DNA from: Dermatophagoides farinae
Taxonomy: Eukaryota; Arthropoda; Arachnida; Sarcoptiformes; Pyroglyphidae
Assembly (NCBI RefSeq): GCF_024713945.1
Contig: NC_134684.1
Location: 1,655,001-1,719,000 of the forward strand
Direction: 5' to 3'
DNA length: 64,000 bases
In this document: positions 1 to 14,700 of the stretch, piece by piece
How the letters are laid out: each line of letters opens with the position of its first letter
Position numbering within the stretch: the first letter of the stretch is position 1
Position numbers and translations under genes: made by a program
Notes under the pieces: generated by a model
Databases searched by the model: none
What the model was told of the DNA's origin: nothing
Seen by the model: only the letters and a program-made list of their open reading frames with translations

Positions 1-1708
1 GGAAATGTCAAATCAATATTGGCTTCGATAAATTATTGTTGATCATTTATTATTATTATTGAATATATAAAACGATCAGCATCAAATTGTTCACTATATA
101 TAGTGATCACCACTGTTGCTTTTCTGAGTTAGAAATAATAAGAAGAAGAATTAAAACATAGTTTGATTTGATTTGATTTGATGTTTATCATCATCATTGT
201 GTCAAAATTACAAACAACAACAACAAAATAGCTTTTTTTTCTTTTTGTTCGAGCTTGTATACAGTGGAATAGTTGTACACACTATAACATAATATGGTTT
301 TTCTTTGACGTTGTAATTTTTAAGATATGAAATTCAACAAACAAAAAAACCTAACCCTTCATGATGTTAGATTTTCTTATATTTTTATAAATGATGAATG
401 AATGATGATTATGATGATAATTTACATGGATGGATTTTTATATATTTTTTTCCCATAAACACATCACGTAACGTTCTATATGGATATGATGTTTCGAATT
501 TGAGTTTGTTTGTTTGTTGATGCGGCCCAATTTTTTTTTAAATCCATGGATTTTTATCATGTGTGTGTGTGTGTTTGTTCAATTATTAAATTAACACATG
601 TCATCAAATCATTCATCAATTGGCCTGTCATTTATTGATTGATTTTTTAACAAAAAACAACGAAAAAAAAATCAATTTTAAATTGATCAACTTTGTGAAT
701 TAAAAAAAAAGAGGTAGAGATATATTGAAGTTGTATAAAAATCTAGGATGCTAGCAGTAGCAAAAGCTAAAAAAAAATAGCTCACACACACACAAATATC
801 CGTCGTCTAACCAGATATAGTAGTAGTAGCATATATAGATGCAAATAACGGGATTGTCCGAAAAGAAACAAAAAAAAAACAAACAAACACAATACGCCCG
901 TATACAAGTAAATGCTGCAGCATTTGTAAAAATTCTGGATGAAAAAAAAAATTATTATTCTACCATCGAAACGCATCTTTTTATCATCATCAACAACAAC
1001 AACAATATCAATATATCAAAAATACACATACATGTAACGTAAGTTTTAATTCGGTCACCAGAATTCATTTTTTTTTCTGGTTTCAAGAGTCGGCGTATCA
1101 TTCTCATTGCAGCTGAAAACAGCTTATTATATTTATCAAGATTTATCCAACATTCGTGTTATTTTTGTTGGTTTTTTTTAAAAAAAAATTTTTTTTTTTC
1201 GTTTTAGTTTCAATCATTAGTGTAGGAAAAAAAAAATCCTTCATCTCATCGTTTTCGTTTTTTTTTCAATTATCACGTATATGAACCAACAAATGGTAAG
1301 ATATATATATTCCATTGGATTCTTAATGATTTTTTTTTCTTCTCCTGAAGAATAGGTTACAATTAAATCATGATAAATATTGCCACAAGTTTTCAAGAAT
1401 GAAAATGATATATTAGATGTATAGAAATATCTAATCAGTTTACATTTTGTCTATCTTTGTGTGTGTGTGTGTGTGTATAACGAAGATGACGCCTTATTTT
1501 GATAGTCTGCTTTTGTTTGTTTTTTTCTTTTTTTGAACTGATACAATAATCTGATTTCTGATAATTTTTTTCCCCCATTATTAATTAATATATTTGAATT
1601 TCTAACTTTAATTGTAAATCTTTTTTTTTCTCAGTGATTTAGAAAAGAAAATTCTGAAATGATCATCGGATTATTTTCACTATCGTCGTTATTATTATTA
1701 AAATCATC
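1..1708. other. 5' flank of the MINDY gene, no gene seen
   Basis: This is AT-rich sequence with homopolymer runs and a TG repeat near 1459-1477. No convincing coding exon was found. A pyrimidine tract ending in CAG at about 1634 could be the acceptor of a 5' UTR intron of the next gene. An upstream ATG at 1659 opens a 45-codon reading frame in another frame, which ends at 1796 and overlaps the MINDY start at 1709. Confidence 0.5.
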
Positions 1709-4394
1709 ATGTCTTTGCCAACAAAAAAAATTTCTACTATCACCAATGATGATGATCATAAGATTGATGATAATATTGATCAACAGAAACAATTAATAGA
1801 AATTGTAAACAAGAATGAAAACGAAAAGGAATCTGTGATAGAAACCGTAAACACTTCCATTGATAAAACTTTATTGCCGGATAATGATGAATCGTTGTGT
1901 ACGGACACTGTGGCTTCCAACAATCCAACAACAGCATTTAATATAATTGATGATTTGGAAACTTCATTAGTCAACAATTTTACGGTGGCTGATGTACCTA
2001 AAACAGCCTCAACTTCTGAAATTTCATCCACTAATAATAATAACAACAACAACAACAATAATAATAATCCTGTCGATTCCAATGATTCGAATTCTATTTC
2101 AACACAGGTAAAAATGAAAAAAAAATCAATGAATCATGATTCAAATTAATTAAATTTTCGTTTTGAAAAAAAGGAATCGAATATTGAATCATCTGATCCT
2201 AATGAAGATCATTTAAAACCAGAATTGTCGACAAGTACTACTGGACTGGATCCTATTGCCAACGAGTCAACAATTTCAACAACACAAACTAATTCTGTCA
2301 GCAATCTAAGTTCACAAGAATATCATCTTAAATGGATTAAATGGAAAGTAGGAAACAGTGGTTCTAATGGAAGTAACAATAATAATAATAATAATAATAA
2401 TGGAAATGGAAATGGAAATAATAGTCAACCACAACAGCAACCCCAAAAAGTGCCAATTGTAACACAAAATTCCAATGGTTCATGTCCATTATTGGCCATA
2501 ATCAATGTATTGTTATTGAGAAAAAATATAACATTTCCACCAATCATCGAAATTGTTACAGCATCGCAATTAATGGATTATCTTTGTGATTGTATACTAA
2601 CCTATGTTCCTAAGGTATTTTTTTTTATCATCCATGAATTTTCAATATTCAAATTTTTCTGTTTTCATCTATTTATTTTTTGTTTTTTTTCCAAAGAATC
2701 TACCTGAACAAGACAAATTAAATTATGAACAAAATCTTCAAGATGCAATGTCTATTATGCCAAGATTACAAACTGGTTTGGATGTAAACGTTAAATTTAC
2801 CGGGTAATTTTTGAATCCATTTTTAATCCATTCCGTTGATAATGTGTGTGTGTGTGTATGTGTATTTTCTCGATGAATTTTAGGATAATGGATTTTGAAT
2901 ATACACCTGAATGTATAATATTTGATTTGTTACGCATTCCATTATATCATGGTTGGCTAGTCGATCCTCAACAGCGTGAAATAAGTCGTGTAATCAATAA
3001 TCAATCCTATAATCAATTAGTTGATCGAATAATCGGTTCAAAAACAACCAATTCAAATGATAATGAAAGTGAGTAATGTATAAATAATTCATATGAATTT
3101 CTTATAAATTTTCAATTTTAAAATTAGTGTTTTTAGCCGAAGAATTTCTTAATCAAACAGCATCGCAATTGACCAATTATGGCCTTTCTCAGTTAATACG
3201 ACACATAAAAGATGAGGAAATATCAATTTTATTTCGCAATAATCATTTTATTACTATGTATAGACATAAGGTTTGAATTTTTTTTTGGCTTTCTATTGAT
3301 AAATCTCATTTTAATAGCAATGTATATACTAGGGTAAACTTTATCAATTGGTAACCGATCAAGGATTTTTGACTGAACCAAATGTTGTTTGGGAATCATT
3401 GAATAATATTGAAGGTGATGATTATTTTGTTGATGCTGATTTTCAGTTAGTGCCACCTAAACCATTGACAATACCCATGCCTTTGTCATCTTCATCAACA
3501 ATGACAACTCAGCTGCCAAATTTAAACATACAGCAACAGATTGATCAGGAGTAAGTTCAAAAAAAATTATCATTTCTCATAGATTTATATTCATTTGTCT
3601 AATCCATAGCTATCTGATTGCATTGAGCTTGGAACAAGAACAAAATTTCGAGGATCAACAACAACAACAACGAAACGTAAAATCACGAAATTTTGCAGAC
3701 AATAATAATTTGAATAAAACATCAATTATTGACGATAATCAAAAAACATTGTTGAGCGATGAAGAATTGGCTAGGAAATTACAAGCAGAAGAAGACCAGT
3801 ACTATGAACAACAACAATTACGTCAACAGCCCAAAAAATTGCCAACGACCCACGAAAACAAAACCTATGCATCTGTTGTTTCATCATCACAACAACAACA
3901 ACAACAGCATACAATGAAGACTACGAAAGATTCGAAAAGTGGTAATTGTCTACCTAATCATTATCAAATTTCTAGCAGTAGCGACATAGCTACTTGTAAT
4001 ACGAATGCCATAACCACTTCATCATGCCATCATCCACAGTCATCAACAACAAAATCGTCATCTACAATACCATTATCTGGACATTATCAACAACAACATC
4101 CACGAACTTCAACATCATCTTCGTCAACTTCCAGTCATCATCACCAACATAAACAACAACAACAACAGCATACAAATCCATCACATTATCAACGTTCAAC
4201 ATCAACGGAGCAGAGTGCGTCCACACCGGTCACACCTACAACAACCACAAGTAGAACCATACCGGATGATCGTCATAGTGTATCATCAAGGCGTTCACAG
4301 AATAAAAATGTATGATTTTTAAATGAATTTAGTATAAAAATTATGAAAAATTTATTTATTTTATCTTTATTTTTTTTAGTGCACGATATCATAG
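1709..4394 (+). CDS. MINDY-1/2 (FAM63) family Lys48-specific deubiquitinase
   Basis: Cysteine protease that trims Lys48-linked ubiquitin chains. I read eight exons: 1709-2107, 2174-2614, 2697-2803, 2884-3068, 3128-3270, 3333-3550, 3610-4309 and 4380-4394, giving 735 residues with consistent phases. The catalytic cysteine is in QNSNGSCPLLAIINVLLLR and the catalytic histidine in FFRNNHF-like FRNNHFITM. DFEYTPECIIFDLL and PLYHGWLVDPQ are family signatures. A ubiquitin-binding MIU-type helix follows (DEELARKLQAEEDQYYEQQ), after YLIALSLEQEQ. The first 200 residues and the tail are low-complexity Asn/Gln/Ser/His. The last exon encodes only CTIS and a stop, a CAAX box like that reported for the vertebrate proteins. 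If the last intron is retained, the protein ends NKNV. An upstream ORF overlaps the start. Confidence in the family is very high; exact ends of the low-complexity exons are less sure. Confidence 0.93.
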
Positions 4395-5502
4395 TCACCA
4401 ATCATCGTTTACATGAGCCATTATAAGTTTGTTTGTTCGCCCAATGAGTGCCTCCTCCTGAGTCGTGGTTTTATTTTTTTTTTCTTGTTGCTCATGTTAT
4501 CATCATCATGTTCCATATATAGCTTCTTCTTCAATCTTTGATCATATTCTGTGAGATTCATTTTTATTATGCTGGAATTTTCATTGAAAACCATGGAACA
4601 TTTTATAATGCAGTCAAACGCGTGTGGAAATCAAAAGCGAAAATGTGATTTTTTTTTTGTTTCTTCCTTCATTGTCTTCAACATTGATCCAATTTTCCTG
4701 GTAAACTTTCATCTATTCATACATTTTTTTTTTTGATTCTAAGATTTTTTTCTTTCTTCAGAATCTATGTTTTTTAATAATATACAAATGTCAAAATCTT
4801 ATGTAGACACTTACACACATACACAAACACACACACACACACACAAAATTGTTACAACAAATCATGAGAATATTTTCAACGGACAGATGGAAAATGGTTG
4901 GCCATTAGATGGCCTGTTTTGGTTGGCATATTTCGTTACTTTAATAATTTTTTTTTCTTCATCTTCATCTTAATTCATTTTTTTCACATTTATAACGTGT
5001 ATCTTTAAAAGATTGATTCGTTGAATTATTTTTTGTTTGTTTGTTTGTTTGCTTGTTTGTTTGTCATCAACAACTTTTTGTCGTATTGTTTTTTTTCACT
5101 TTATTTATCTTGTGAATTATAAAAATTAGATGTATGTTGGTGAATGATGAATTCCAATTATTATCATTATAAAATTGGAATTGTTATCTCTAAAACAAAT
5201 GTCATCATTTTATTATGATTAAAAATATCGAATCAATTTGAAATTTTATTTTTTTTTCATTCGACCACTTTAAGTCATTATAGTTGTTTTGTTTGAGTGT
5301 AAATAGCTGATAGTCGATGAATGTATCAACAATTTTTTATAGAATTGTTGTTGTTGTTGTTGTTGTAAATGATTATAATTGATGCATCATTTTAGCTGTG
5401 ATTTATTCGAATCATATTTTGTACATTGTTTTTTCAGGAAAATATTTATTTAAAATTGTGATAAATATATTTAATTTTCCAATTATTATATAGTGTGAAA
5501 AA
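4395..5502. other. Intergenic: MINDY 3' UTR and V-ATPase e 5' flank
   Basis: No gene is visible. It holds a CA-type microsatellite at about 4810-4846, GTTT repeats at about 5030-5062 and a TTG run near 5345-5367. It is probably 3' UTR at the left and 5' UTR/promoter at the right. Confidence 0.5.
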
Positions 5503-6734
5503 ATGAACGCATTAATCGTACCAGCAGCCATTAGTGGATTCTGGTTCATTATCGGTTTCATTGTACCGTTATTCATTCCACGTGGTCCAAACAAAGGGTA
5601 TGACTATCGATAATCATTATCAATTATCATTGACTAATTTAATTTTTAAATAAATTAAAATTCATTCAATATGCTGATTTACATGATGAAAAACAAAAAT
5701 GGGCGTTTTCACAATTTTTCATCGATTTTGGATGGCTATAAAAAAAATCTTATGTTTACCGTTTTCAGTATAACTATCACATGCTTGATGATAACTGCCG
5801 TCTGTTGCTGGGTTCTGTAAGTATCATTTTCGAACCAACCAAAAAAAAAAAAAAAAAAATTCACTTAAAAATTCTCTTCAAATTAAACATTCATTTGCTC
5901 GACACTAAAAATTCATTCCATTTTTCATTCATTCATGTCACGCCTAAAATCTGATCATTTTATGTAGTCAAGTCAAGACAAAAAAAAAATCCGATGCTTA
6001 TTTCAATGGTTGCCCATTTTTTTTTCTTCGGAATATAAATTATCAAGTCTTTGTGACGAAAATTGCCGAAAAAAAACTTATTCATTCCAATTTTTCATTC
6101 AAAAAAAAAAAAAAAAATGGGTTCGACCATTTCATTTCATTTTGCATGAGCATAGTATTTGTCACACTCTATAAATCTCGGCTATAGCTATATATCGGAT
6201 TTGTTTTTTTTATTATTTCATTTCATTTTAATTAAATTATTGAATCAGCAAAAGGGTTGGTAGGGAGAAAATGACCCAGTTTTCTTTCTTTTTATTTAAG
6301 TTGATATTATCCCAGGGATTTAAATCATCCAAGAATGAATTCATTTAGATTTATCCACTCAAATTCAATTTTCATTTTAAATTTCGATTTTTGGATTGAT
6401 TCGTTTATAACGAAAAAAAAAAATTTTTTTTCACTCGTTGAATGAAATTCATGGTGAAGTTTACAACAATTAGTATCGATTTTTTTTTGCATATATTCCC
6501 ACCAATGACTAGTTTGACATTTCCCCCTCCTCCCCCAAAAAAAAAAATTTTTTCATTTTCATTCGACTAAAACGAAAAAACAAAAATTCTTTTTTTTTTT
6601 TGCTTCTCTTTTTTATTCATTTGTTTTTTCCTTTTTACAGATGGATAACGACCTATATCGCTCAACTGAATCCATTATTTGGTCCACAGGTTAAAAGTAC
6701 TACATTAACTTTGATGCGTGAATGGGGATTCTGA
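5503..6734 (+). CDS. VhaM9.7: V-type proton ATPase subunit e (Vo sector)
   Basis: Small two-helix membrane subunit of the proton-translocating Vo part of the vacuolar ATPase, needed for assembly and acidification of endomembrane compartments. Three exons, 5503-5597, 5769-5816 and 6641-6734, join in phase to give 78 residues, close to the usual 80 or so. Helix 1 (IVPAAISGFWFIIGFIVPLF) is followed by the conserved FIPRGPNKG turn. Helix 2 carries TCLMITAVCCWVL and is followed by the signature IAQLNPLFGPQ. The second intron, about 0.8 kb, is long for this window and rich in A/T runs. Confidence 0.94.
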
Positions 6735-9700
6735 TCATCATCATTATTATCATCAAAAATCAGTCATATATCATCAAATAGAAATATGAATATGTTGAAG
6801 AAGAAGAAAAGAAAATTTCATTATCATCACCCTCATTTCATTGTTACCGCTCAACCATTCATTTATTCTGTTTCCAATCATCATCATCACCACCACCATT
6901 TACTTTAATCTAATCAAGAGAATTTTCGTTTTCGTTTTTTTTTCTTTACATTAGAATCGAATAAATTTTGATAAATTCATTCATTGTAATGATTTTTTTA
7001 TTATTATTATTATTCCAGAAAATCTTTTTTTTTTGTTTTTTTTTATTATTCACACGATATTCAGTCGAGAATAAAATTTATTCTGCTTTTAGTTTTTTTT
7101 AGCGACAAACAAATTGGTGATTCTGTTGAATTTTGCTTTCTTTTTCAATTCTGAATTTTCCATATTTTCCAAGTTTCGAAAAAAATTATAATTTATTCGG
7201 ACACGGTCCAATAAGAATCGGTGTATTCCAACAGTTCTTGTGTTCCAAATTGACACTTTTTTTTTGGTTTATCATTTCGTCATATTCCATCTATACAAAA
7301 TTTTTTTTCCAAAAAAAAAAAAATTAGAAAATTGTTGAAAAAAACATGGTGTTTTTCTCCTCCCATTCACTGACTATTCTTCCCAGCAACACCCACACAC
7401 ACAAGAATATTTTAATATTCACCTGAATTCTTTAGATATCGGCCTAAAGGCTAGCTTTGTTTGCTTCCCGGTGAATTTATTTTCTCTTTTTTTTCCATTT
7501 TGATTCCATTCTGGCCAGCTAAATTTCAAAGGCATATAATAATAGGTTCAACACATTTAAATATACCTCGATTCTAAATGATTCTGTAATTATCAAAAAA
7601 AAGGTAATGATTACATTTCGATTGTCTATGATGATGATGACGATTTATTTTTCCCATTGAAATACAATACATTACAACAACAACAAAACATAGGTTCAAT
7701 GTAATGAAAGTTCTTTTTCCACTTTTTTTATAAAAAAAAGAAGTCCTGTAATGTTGCATAAATGACATTCCATGTCAACCCAGAATCAGAATATCTTCAT
7801 GACATTCACACAAACATTCATAAACAAGAGAAAAATTATTTAAATGAAAGAATTCATTAATTAAAAGTTTTTTTTCGGTTAATTAATAATATAAAGCCAA
7901 ATTCCTCTATAGAATAGCACAGGTTAAGGTTAAAATTATGACTCTAATAGCCATAATTTTGTCGTTGTTGTTGTTGTTGATGATGATGATGATGATGACC
8001 ACATTGTGGACATGTCAATTTAATAATAATTCCAACGTAGACACGTTTTTCTTCAAAATTCGAAATAGATCGATTCGATTAATTCCAGTATATACGTGAA
8101 TGTGCATGATGACCACCACCACCACAATGATCAATCTCTATAAATTCATTGGGTATAATTGTATTCTGTGACCACTGTGTATATAATGTGTAGGTAATCA
8201 TCTTTCTTCATTATTATATATACGATGAATCATCAAGTTTTTTTTCTCGTTTTGCTAATCAATTCTCAATTCAAATTAGAGAAAGATAGAAATTATCGAA
8301 TGAGAATGTAGAAAAAAAAATCCAATTATATCCGGTCTTGTGATAAAATGGTTTCGTTGTTTTCTCTCTCTCTCGATTCATCATTAATGATCGATGATAA
8401 TGATGAATAGGTTTTATCGCATTATACCGTTATTTTTTTAGACCTAGGAAAATCTAGTCCTGTTCCTGTAGTCTGCAGGTATTATATCGATATCCGATAT
8501 GATGATGAGGATGAAGAAATCCAGAAACTCATCCGTAGCAGCACTTGAATTTTTTTGTTTGTTTACGTTAATATTTGATTATATATGACCGCAAATATGA
8601 AAATTGAATGTAAAAAAAACTCATTATTCAAAAAAAGAAAAAAACCTCGCCATCGTTTCCACAGAATATGAAACTATTTCAGTTGTTGTTGTTGAATAAA
8701 AAAAAATCCAAATAAATAGTGATCAATAATAATTTCCAACGATCCATTTCGATGTGTGTGTGCGTGTGTGTGTCTGTGTGTAAAGGTTATGTGCAATATA
8801 GAATAATAATAAAAGTGTTCCAATTGGAACAATCAGAACAAACACAATATGGAATTGTCAGTGATGATGATGATGATGATGATAATAGGTTTCGTTTTTT
8901 TTTGTTTTTTTGTTTGCTTGTCTGTCTGCTGTGTATATTCGAGTAGTTTTTGTTTTGTTTATATAAATCTCAATCTCAATTTCTATTTTATTTTTCTCCA
9001 TTTGAATTTATTTCAATTTAATTTCACCATCTCTTCATTGTATGTTGTGTGTGTGTGCTCGTTTATTTGAGGATTTAACATCCACATATAACCATTGGTT
9101 TCTCATTCGAATAATTTTTCCTGGATACATGTCTTCATAATAAAAACGATGATGATTAGGAAAATGAGTTGGTGAACAAAAAAAAATTCATTTTCAATTT
9201 TCAAATCATACAACGTATATCATAATCATTATGGAGAAAAAATTTCATTTTTTTATTTTAAATATCATTTTCGGTCGTTCACATCCATGTCGATCCATCC
9301 ATCATTGTTGTAGGTTAATTCGACCGAAAACAAACAAAAACAGTTACGGTCAAATCGTTTGCATATATACACACACATAAATTTCTGGTCATGTCATTCT
9401 GGAATTTATATTCGATCCATTGATACAAAACCGATTAAAAGACAACATGCAAAAATGTACAACGTCGGCAAATCATAAGAGCAAAAAAAAACACGAATCG
9501 AACCAAGGAACCAAAGTGATGAACTTACCAAAAAAAAAAAAAAATAAAAACTAAAATTCGAATCAAAAATCGATAATATCGAACTATTTTTTTCCCGTCT
9601 TGTTTATATATTTGTTCGATTTTTCTTCTTTCCTTCCTGTGTGTTTAGTGTGAGTGGCATGTTTTATAAATGTGGCTCAATTGAAAAAGTTGAAGATTTT

Positions 9701-11730
9701 TTTTTTTGAAAAAAAATTACTGTCCCCTTCTTTTTTTTCTTAGTGGGGAAAACAATTGTTAAGTAAATAATGTTTAAATTACATATGAATGAATGAATGA
9801 ATACACGAATTTCTGCAATTGAAATTTGTTTTCTTACTAAATAATAATAATGATGATGATGATGATAATGTTGATGACTATGATGGCCTAATGATAAAAA
9901 TTAAACAAAATATATATAATCGACCAATATATACAGCATGTAGTGCATAAAAAAAAAGTTTAATCGAATTTCATGTTCTTTCTCTTATCATCACCATCAT
10001 CATCATCATCATCAACATGGCCAGGTTTTTATTATTGCTGTCCATTTTTATACAAATAAAAAAAATTTTGAAAAATTGAAATTTACGATGATTACGATAA
10101 CGACGACAACGACAACGAGAAAGAACCAGCAGCTTTTTTTTCTCTCTCTTATTCAAACGGTGAATACAGAAAACACTCTTTTGTTGATATTTTAGATTTT
10201 TTCTTTGAATTGAATTTAATATATTTAAGTTATCATCATATCATAACTAAAAGACTGGAGAAGAAAAAAAAATCGTGACTATAGTTGATGATGATAACAA
10301 GAAAACAAAAAAGATCTTAGTCAATTGACCAAAATGTGTTGGAACCGAACTGAATCATCGAATCTTTCATCCATAAACACAAGATTTGACCCCTTCGATT
10401 TAAAATATATTAGTACTGGCTTTAGTGTGTTAATAGTAGTGGCATAAAAAAAATGAAACCATAACTTTAATTTTTTACCTGTGAACTACTACCCCATGGA
10501 ACCTGTTTTTTAACATTTTTTGATGCTACTACTACTCATATTTATTCATTACATATACCACTATTGAATTCGATAAAAAAAATGAATTCATTTCAATATA
10601 AAATTGTATTACCATGGGTTATCCATGAAAGTTGTGACGATGAATTAATTTTGGATGGCGGGTGTCAATTTGATAGTGTATGTTCTATAGAATGAAAATA
10701 GAGAGCAAAAGAGAGAAAGATTTGATCCATAGATTGTTGATGATGAGCGGACTGGCCAACTTTCGATGAAGACGACGACGACGACGAAAGCGTTTATGTT
10801 TTGACTCGACTCATTTATTATATGAAAAAAAATTCAATGAAATCTTTGATATTTCGTGCACAAAACACACGACGCCCAGACTCTTGATTCTTTTAGATTG
10901 GTTTGATAGATATCCATTCAAATCTATACTGGGTTCTTTGGCATCCAGATTAGTAAGAATAATAATATTTCATTCTGATCTTTGCATCTATGTGTTTGTG
11001 TGTTGAAAATAAAATATATAAAAAAAATTGTGTAACTTGATATACAGAAAGATTTTTTTTTTCTTTCACATCGTGGTCATTGCCCAAGGTTCAATCTTCA
11101 TCCATTTTATTTTTTTGGAAAATATTTGTCATCGGTGATTTATTCATTGCCAAATTCATGAAATTCAACAACATGAACAAAAAAACGTCATTTTTTCAAG
11201 ATATTTGATTTGATCTTCATCATCATCTATGTGTGTGTGTGTGTTCGAATGTTACAATTATTTGTCAAACATAATCTCATCCATGGTTTATTTACACACA
11301 CACACACAACGATATTTAGATGATAAGAACGTTCATTGACATTTTTTTCATCATGATGATTGTGATTGATAATTTTGAACGTTGTAGCCGTTCTATTTTT
11401 TTTTGTTTGTTTGATTGACCAAAATTATTTGTTTACCTATGAAGATCGAGTGTGTATTTTTGTGTTTATGATGTGATAACATGACCATAGTAACCAATGA
11501 ATGAATAAAAAAAAATTGATGGCTGTATATGATCATCATCACCATTGCCATCGCCTTTTTTATCCACTCCAGAAATGGAATTGCAGCTTCCTATTATTGT
11601 TGCTTTTGTTAACGGAATTTGATTTGAAAAAAATTATAACAATGTGTGTGTGTCAGTGATATAAATTTTTTTTTTTTTGTATCAACAGATCATCCTTTTC
11701 AAATATCATTGCAATAAATGTGTCTGTATC
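6735..11730. other. 5-kb gene-poor region with microsatellites
   Basis: I find no credible coding exon on either strand. Open frames here are simple-sequence translations (poly-Asp, poly-Met, poly-His). The left few hundred bases are probably the V-ATPase e 3' UTR, with AATAAA-type signals near 6960 and 7072. The rest carries TG runs (about 8753-8781, 9045-9058, 11230-11243), ATG/ATC trinucleotide runs (about 7978-7998, 8861-8883, 9850-9868) and many poly-A/T tracts. The acceptor-like run before 11690 suggests the next gene has an untranslated first exon somewhere in this stretch. Confidence 0.5.
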
Positions 11731-14700
11731 ATGAAATCATCCTTATCAATGAAAATAATGTCATTATTTAAGGATAATGTTTATAATTATCATCGCGATG
11801 ATGGCCATGATCATCGAATTATAATTCCATCATTATCATCATCATTAGATAATAATCATAAAAATTCATCAATAACCACAGACGAAATGAATTGCAGACA
11901 TCAATCTACGATATGGTCTCAATATTTGACCTTATTAATCGATTCATTTATGAATCGACATCCACTATCATATAAACGGACTAAACATTGTCATCGATCA
12001 ATGATAGTGGATAATTTTTGTAGACAATCATTACATTTATCCATAATTTTTGCTACGATAATCATTTGTTTGTTATCAACGTTTGTTCGAGTGTCGTACA
12101 TTACCGATGCTGCAAGAACCAGTGAAGAATGTCGATTTCCTGAACATTGGTGGGGTAGTTGGTTCCAGAAAGGTGTCTCTGGAACGATAACAATAACAAT
12201 GAATAACATTTCACATAAAGGTTTTTGTCGAAAAAATCATGGTGATAAATATATTATCGAAAATAAGTAAGTTGACAATTTTATTTTTTCAATAGATAAT
12301 ATAATAGATATTTTCATTAATTAATTGAAATTTTTTTTTTCATTCAAAAAATTTCTTAGAACTGATCGATGTGTTCGATGTTTGGTTATTAGCGAAAGAC
12401 ATGCCAATATTTTACAATATAAAGAAAGTATGTTAATAGAATAAAAATATTCGTTGATCGTTCAATTTTTTTTCCAAAATATTAATTCGACAATTTTTCC
12501 CCATTATTATCATCTATTCTTCCTCATCTCTCTTTCTTTCTCTATTCAATAGCGAGTTATTGTTATCCATTATCGGAATATTCAAATGAAATTTGTTTCG
12601 AAATTAACGGTGATGCTCCATTGTATTCATTGTTCCGAGGTTTGTCATTGTATTATAATCAAATTTTATTGAATCAAATTGTATGTCAATGTAACGACAA
12701 CAAATCCATTATCATTGCTGTTTTTTCGCCATCTTCATCAAAATCAATGACGATGCTGACAGCAACATGATGATGATTTGTTTCATTATCTACGCAAATA
12801 CCACATTACTTATTGCTATTGTGTGTGTGTTTTGAATGATTGGCTTGTTTTTTAAAACTTCATTTAAAAAAAAATTTGTTCCGTTATAGTTGTCATTCGA
12901 TTGTTCGATTAGTCTATCGTACAAACAGACCTAATCGACCGATCAATCAATCAATCAATCGATTCAATCAATTCGTTTGTTGTTAGACAATTATAATATC
13001 ATTGCATCTAACTAAAACTTTGTCTAATTCGTTATCTATTTTGTTTTTTTTATTATTATCTACGGTTATTAACAGTAAATACATCTCCCATCAAGTGTCC
13101 TTTCAGTGGTCCATTCACGTTTTCCTATTCGAAAGGTATTATGAATGAATGTCGAGATCCACCATCAACAATTGATGAATGTACTGATGACCGACATTTG
13201 TTGTTCAAATTTCGAGCTTGTATCGACGTTAAAGGCTCTGAAAGTAAAGGTATGACATGATAAAATTTTAATCATTGTCATTGTATTCATCATCATCTTT
13301 GAATCGAATGTTTCAATCTACTAATAAATCTTTTTTTTTATCATATCAATAAATAGTGGAAGAACTTGAATGTTTGGCCGATTGGAAAGAAGGATCATAT
13401 CGATATCTAGTAGGAAAACTATATCATCAACTTGCCACAACCGATGAAGATCGTTTTCGATGTTTCGTATTTGAACGTAACAATTCTGATTATGTTGAAA
13501 GCTACAATATTGGCCAATCTGGTGATGCTAGCTGTGAAGGCCTATTCTCACCACGTGATGGTTCCCGTACATTTAAATTGCGTAAATCTAATTCCATTCA
13601 ATCTAGTTGTGAATTTCCTCCTTGGATTACTGAAGTGAAACTTTGGACCACTTTGGATAATCGTCATGTCCACGATTTTACTGCCTTAAATCAATTTACT
13701 GTCGTTGACATGAAACAAACGGTGTTTCAGCTAGCCAAATGCATTCGAGCTGATGATGTTTCATTTCAATATCGCTTTAATACTAGCCGATTTATCATAC
13801 ATACAACAGTGCAATGGTATGTAGATTTTTCTCTTTTTTTCATGCTAGATATTCATCTAATTTGTTACTTTCCAACAGTTCAAGTGGTTATGCCTGTATG
13901 AATGCCTATCAACGAGAAGATCGTATTACCGAATTACAAATTGGAAACATTGTTTCTGATATAAATGAAGCTTGTTCGCCAAATAATTTTAATCTTCGTC
14001 CAACGAATTTCATTACATTGACAAGTATGTTATCAAGACATTTTCTTGGCATAGCGAATAATGATTGTTTTATTTTTTTTCCATAATTCAGCCATGGATC
14101 AGGAAACTCGTCCTTGTGAACTAAGTGGAATCTTTTCAATTCGTACACGAATGCCATACAGTTATAATCAAAAAGTTATGGCCAATTATAGCCGACTAGT
14201 ATCGTTACTAGATTCACGATTCATGTGCCAAGAAAAGGCTTTAAAATTACGTTCAAATTGTGAAGAACCGGAATTGTTTCAATTTATCTGTACTACAGAT
14301 AATCGAGTTAAAAGTAAGCTAATCAATTGCTACTTTACAAATTTTATCTAACCATTTTCTAAAATCTTAGATTTTTATTGCCGCGGTGGTTGGAAAGAGA
14401 ATAATACCCAATACTTTCTTGTATCATTGATTGATAAATTCAATTATGAATATTGTATATCTTACAATATCGATAATCAAGAAATTCGTTTAATTCGTAA
14501 TAGTCATTTTTGCTATCGCAATGATCAAATCTTCCAAAACTATGACAATACACAAAATCCTTCAAGATCATTCCGTCCATCGGTGGTCATCGGTGATCAA
14601 TATCCAACCAACAAATATGCCTCAACCAAATATGATGATAGCATTTCTTTCACTCTGATCAATGAAGGTTCCTGTCAGCGTTCGAGTTCGGTTTCAATCA

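Noticed and set aside
782-1042. Overlapping open frames on both strands near 782-1042
   Set aside because: Translations are poly-Lys, poly-Asn or poly-Leu simple sequence with no family resemblance and no conserved splice structure.
9478-9510. A GGTTCGATTCG word on the minus strand resembling a tRNA B box
   Set aside because: There is no matching A box, acceptor stem or cloverleaf around it, only poly-A flanks.
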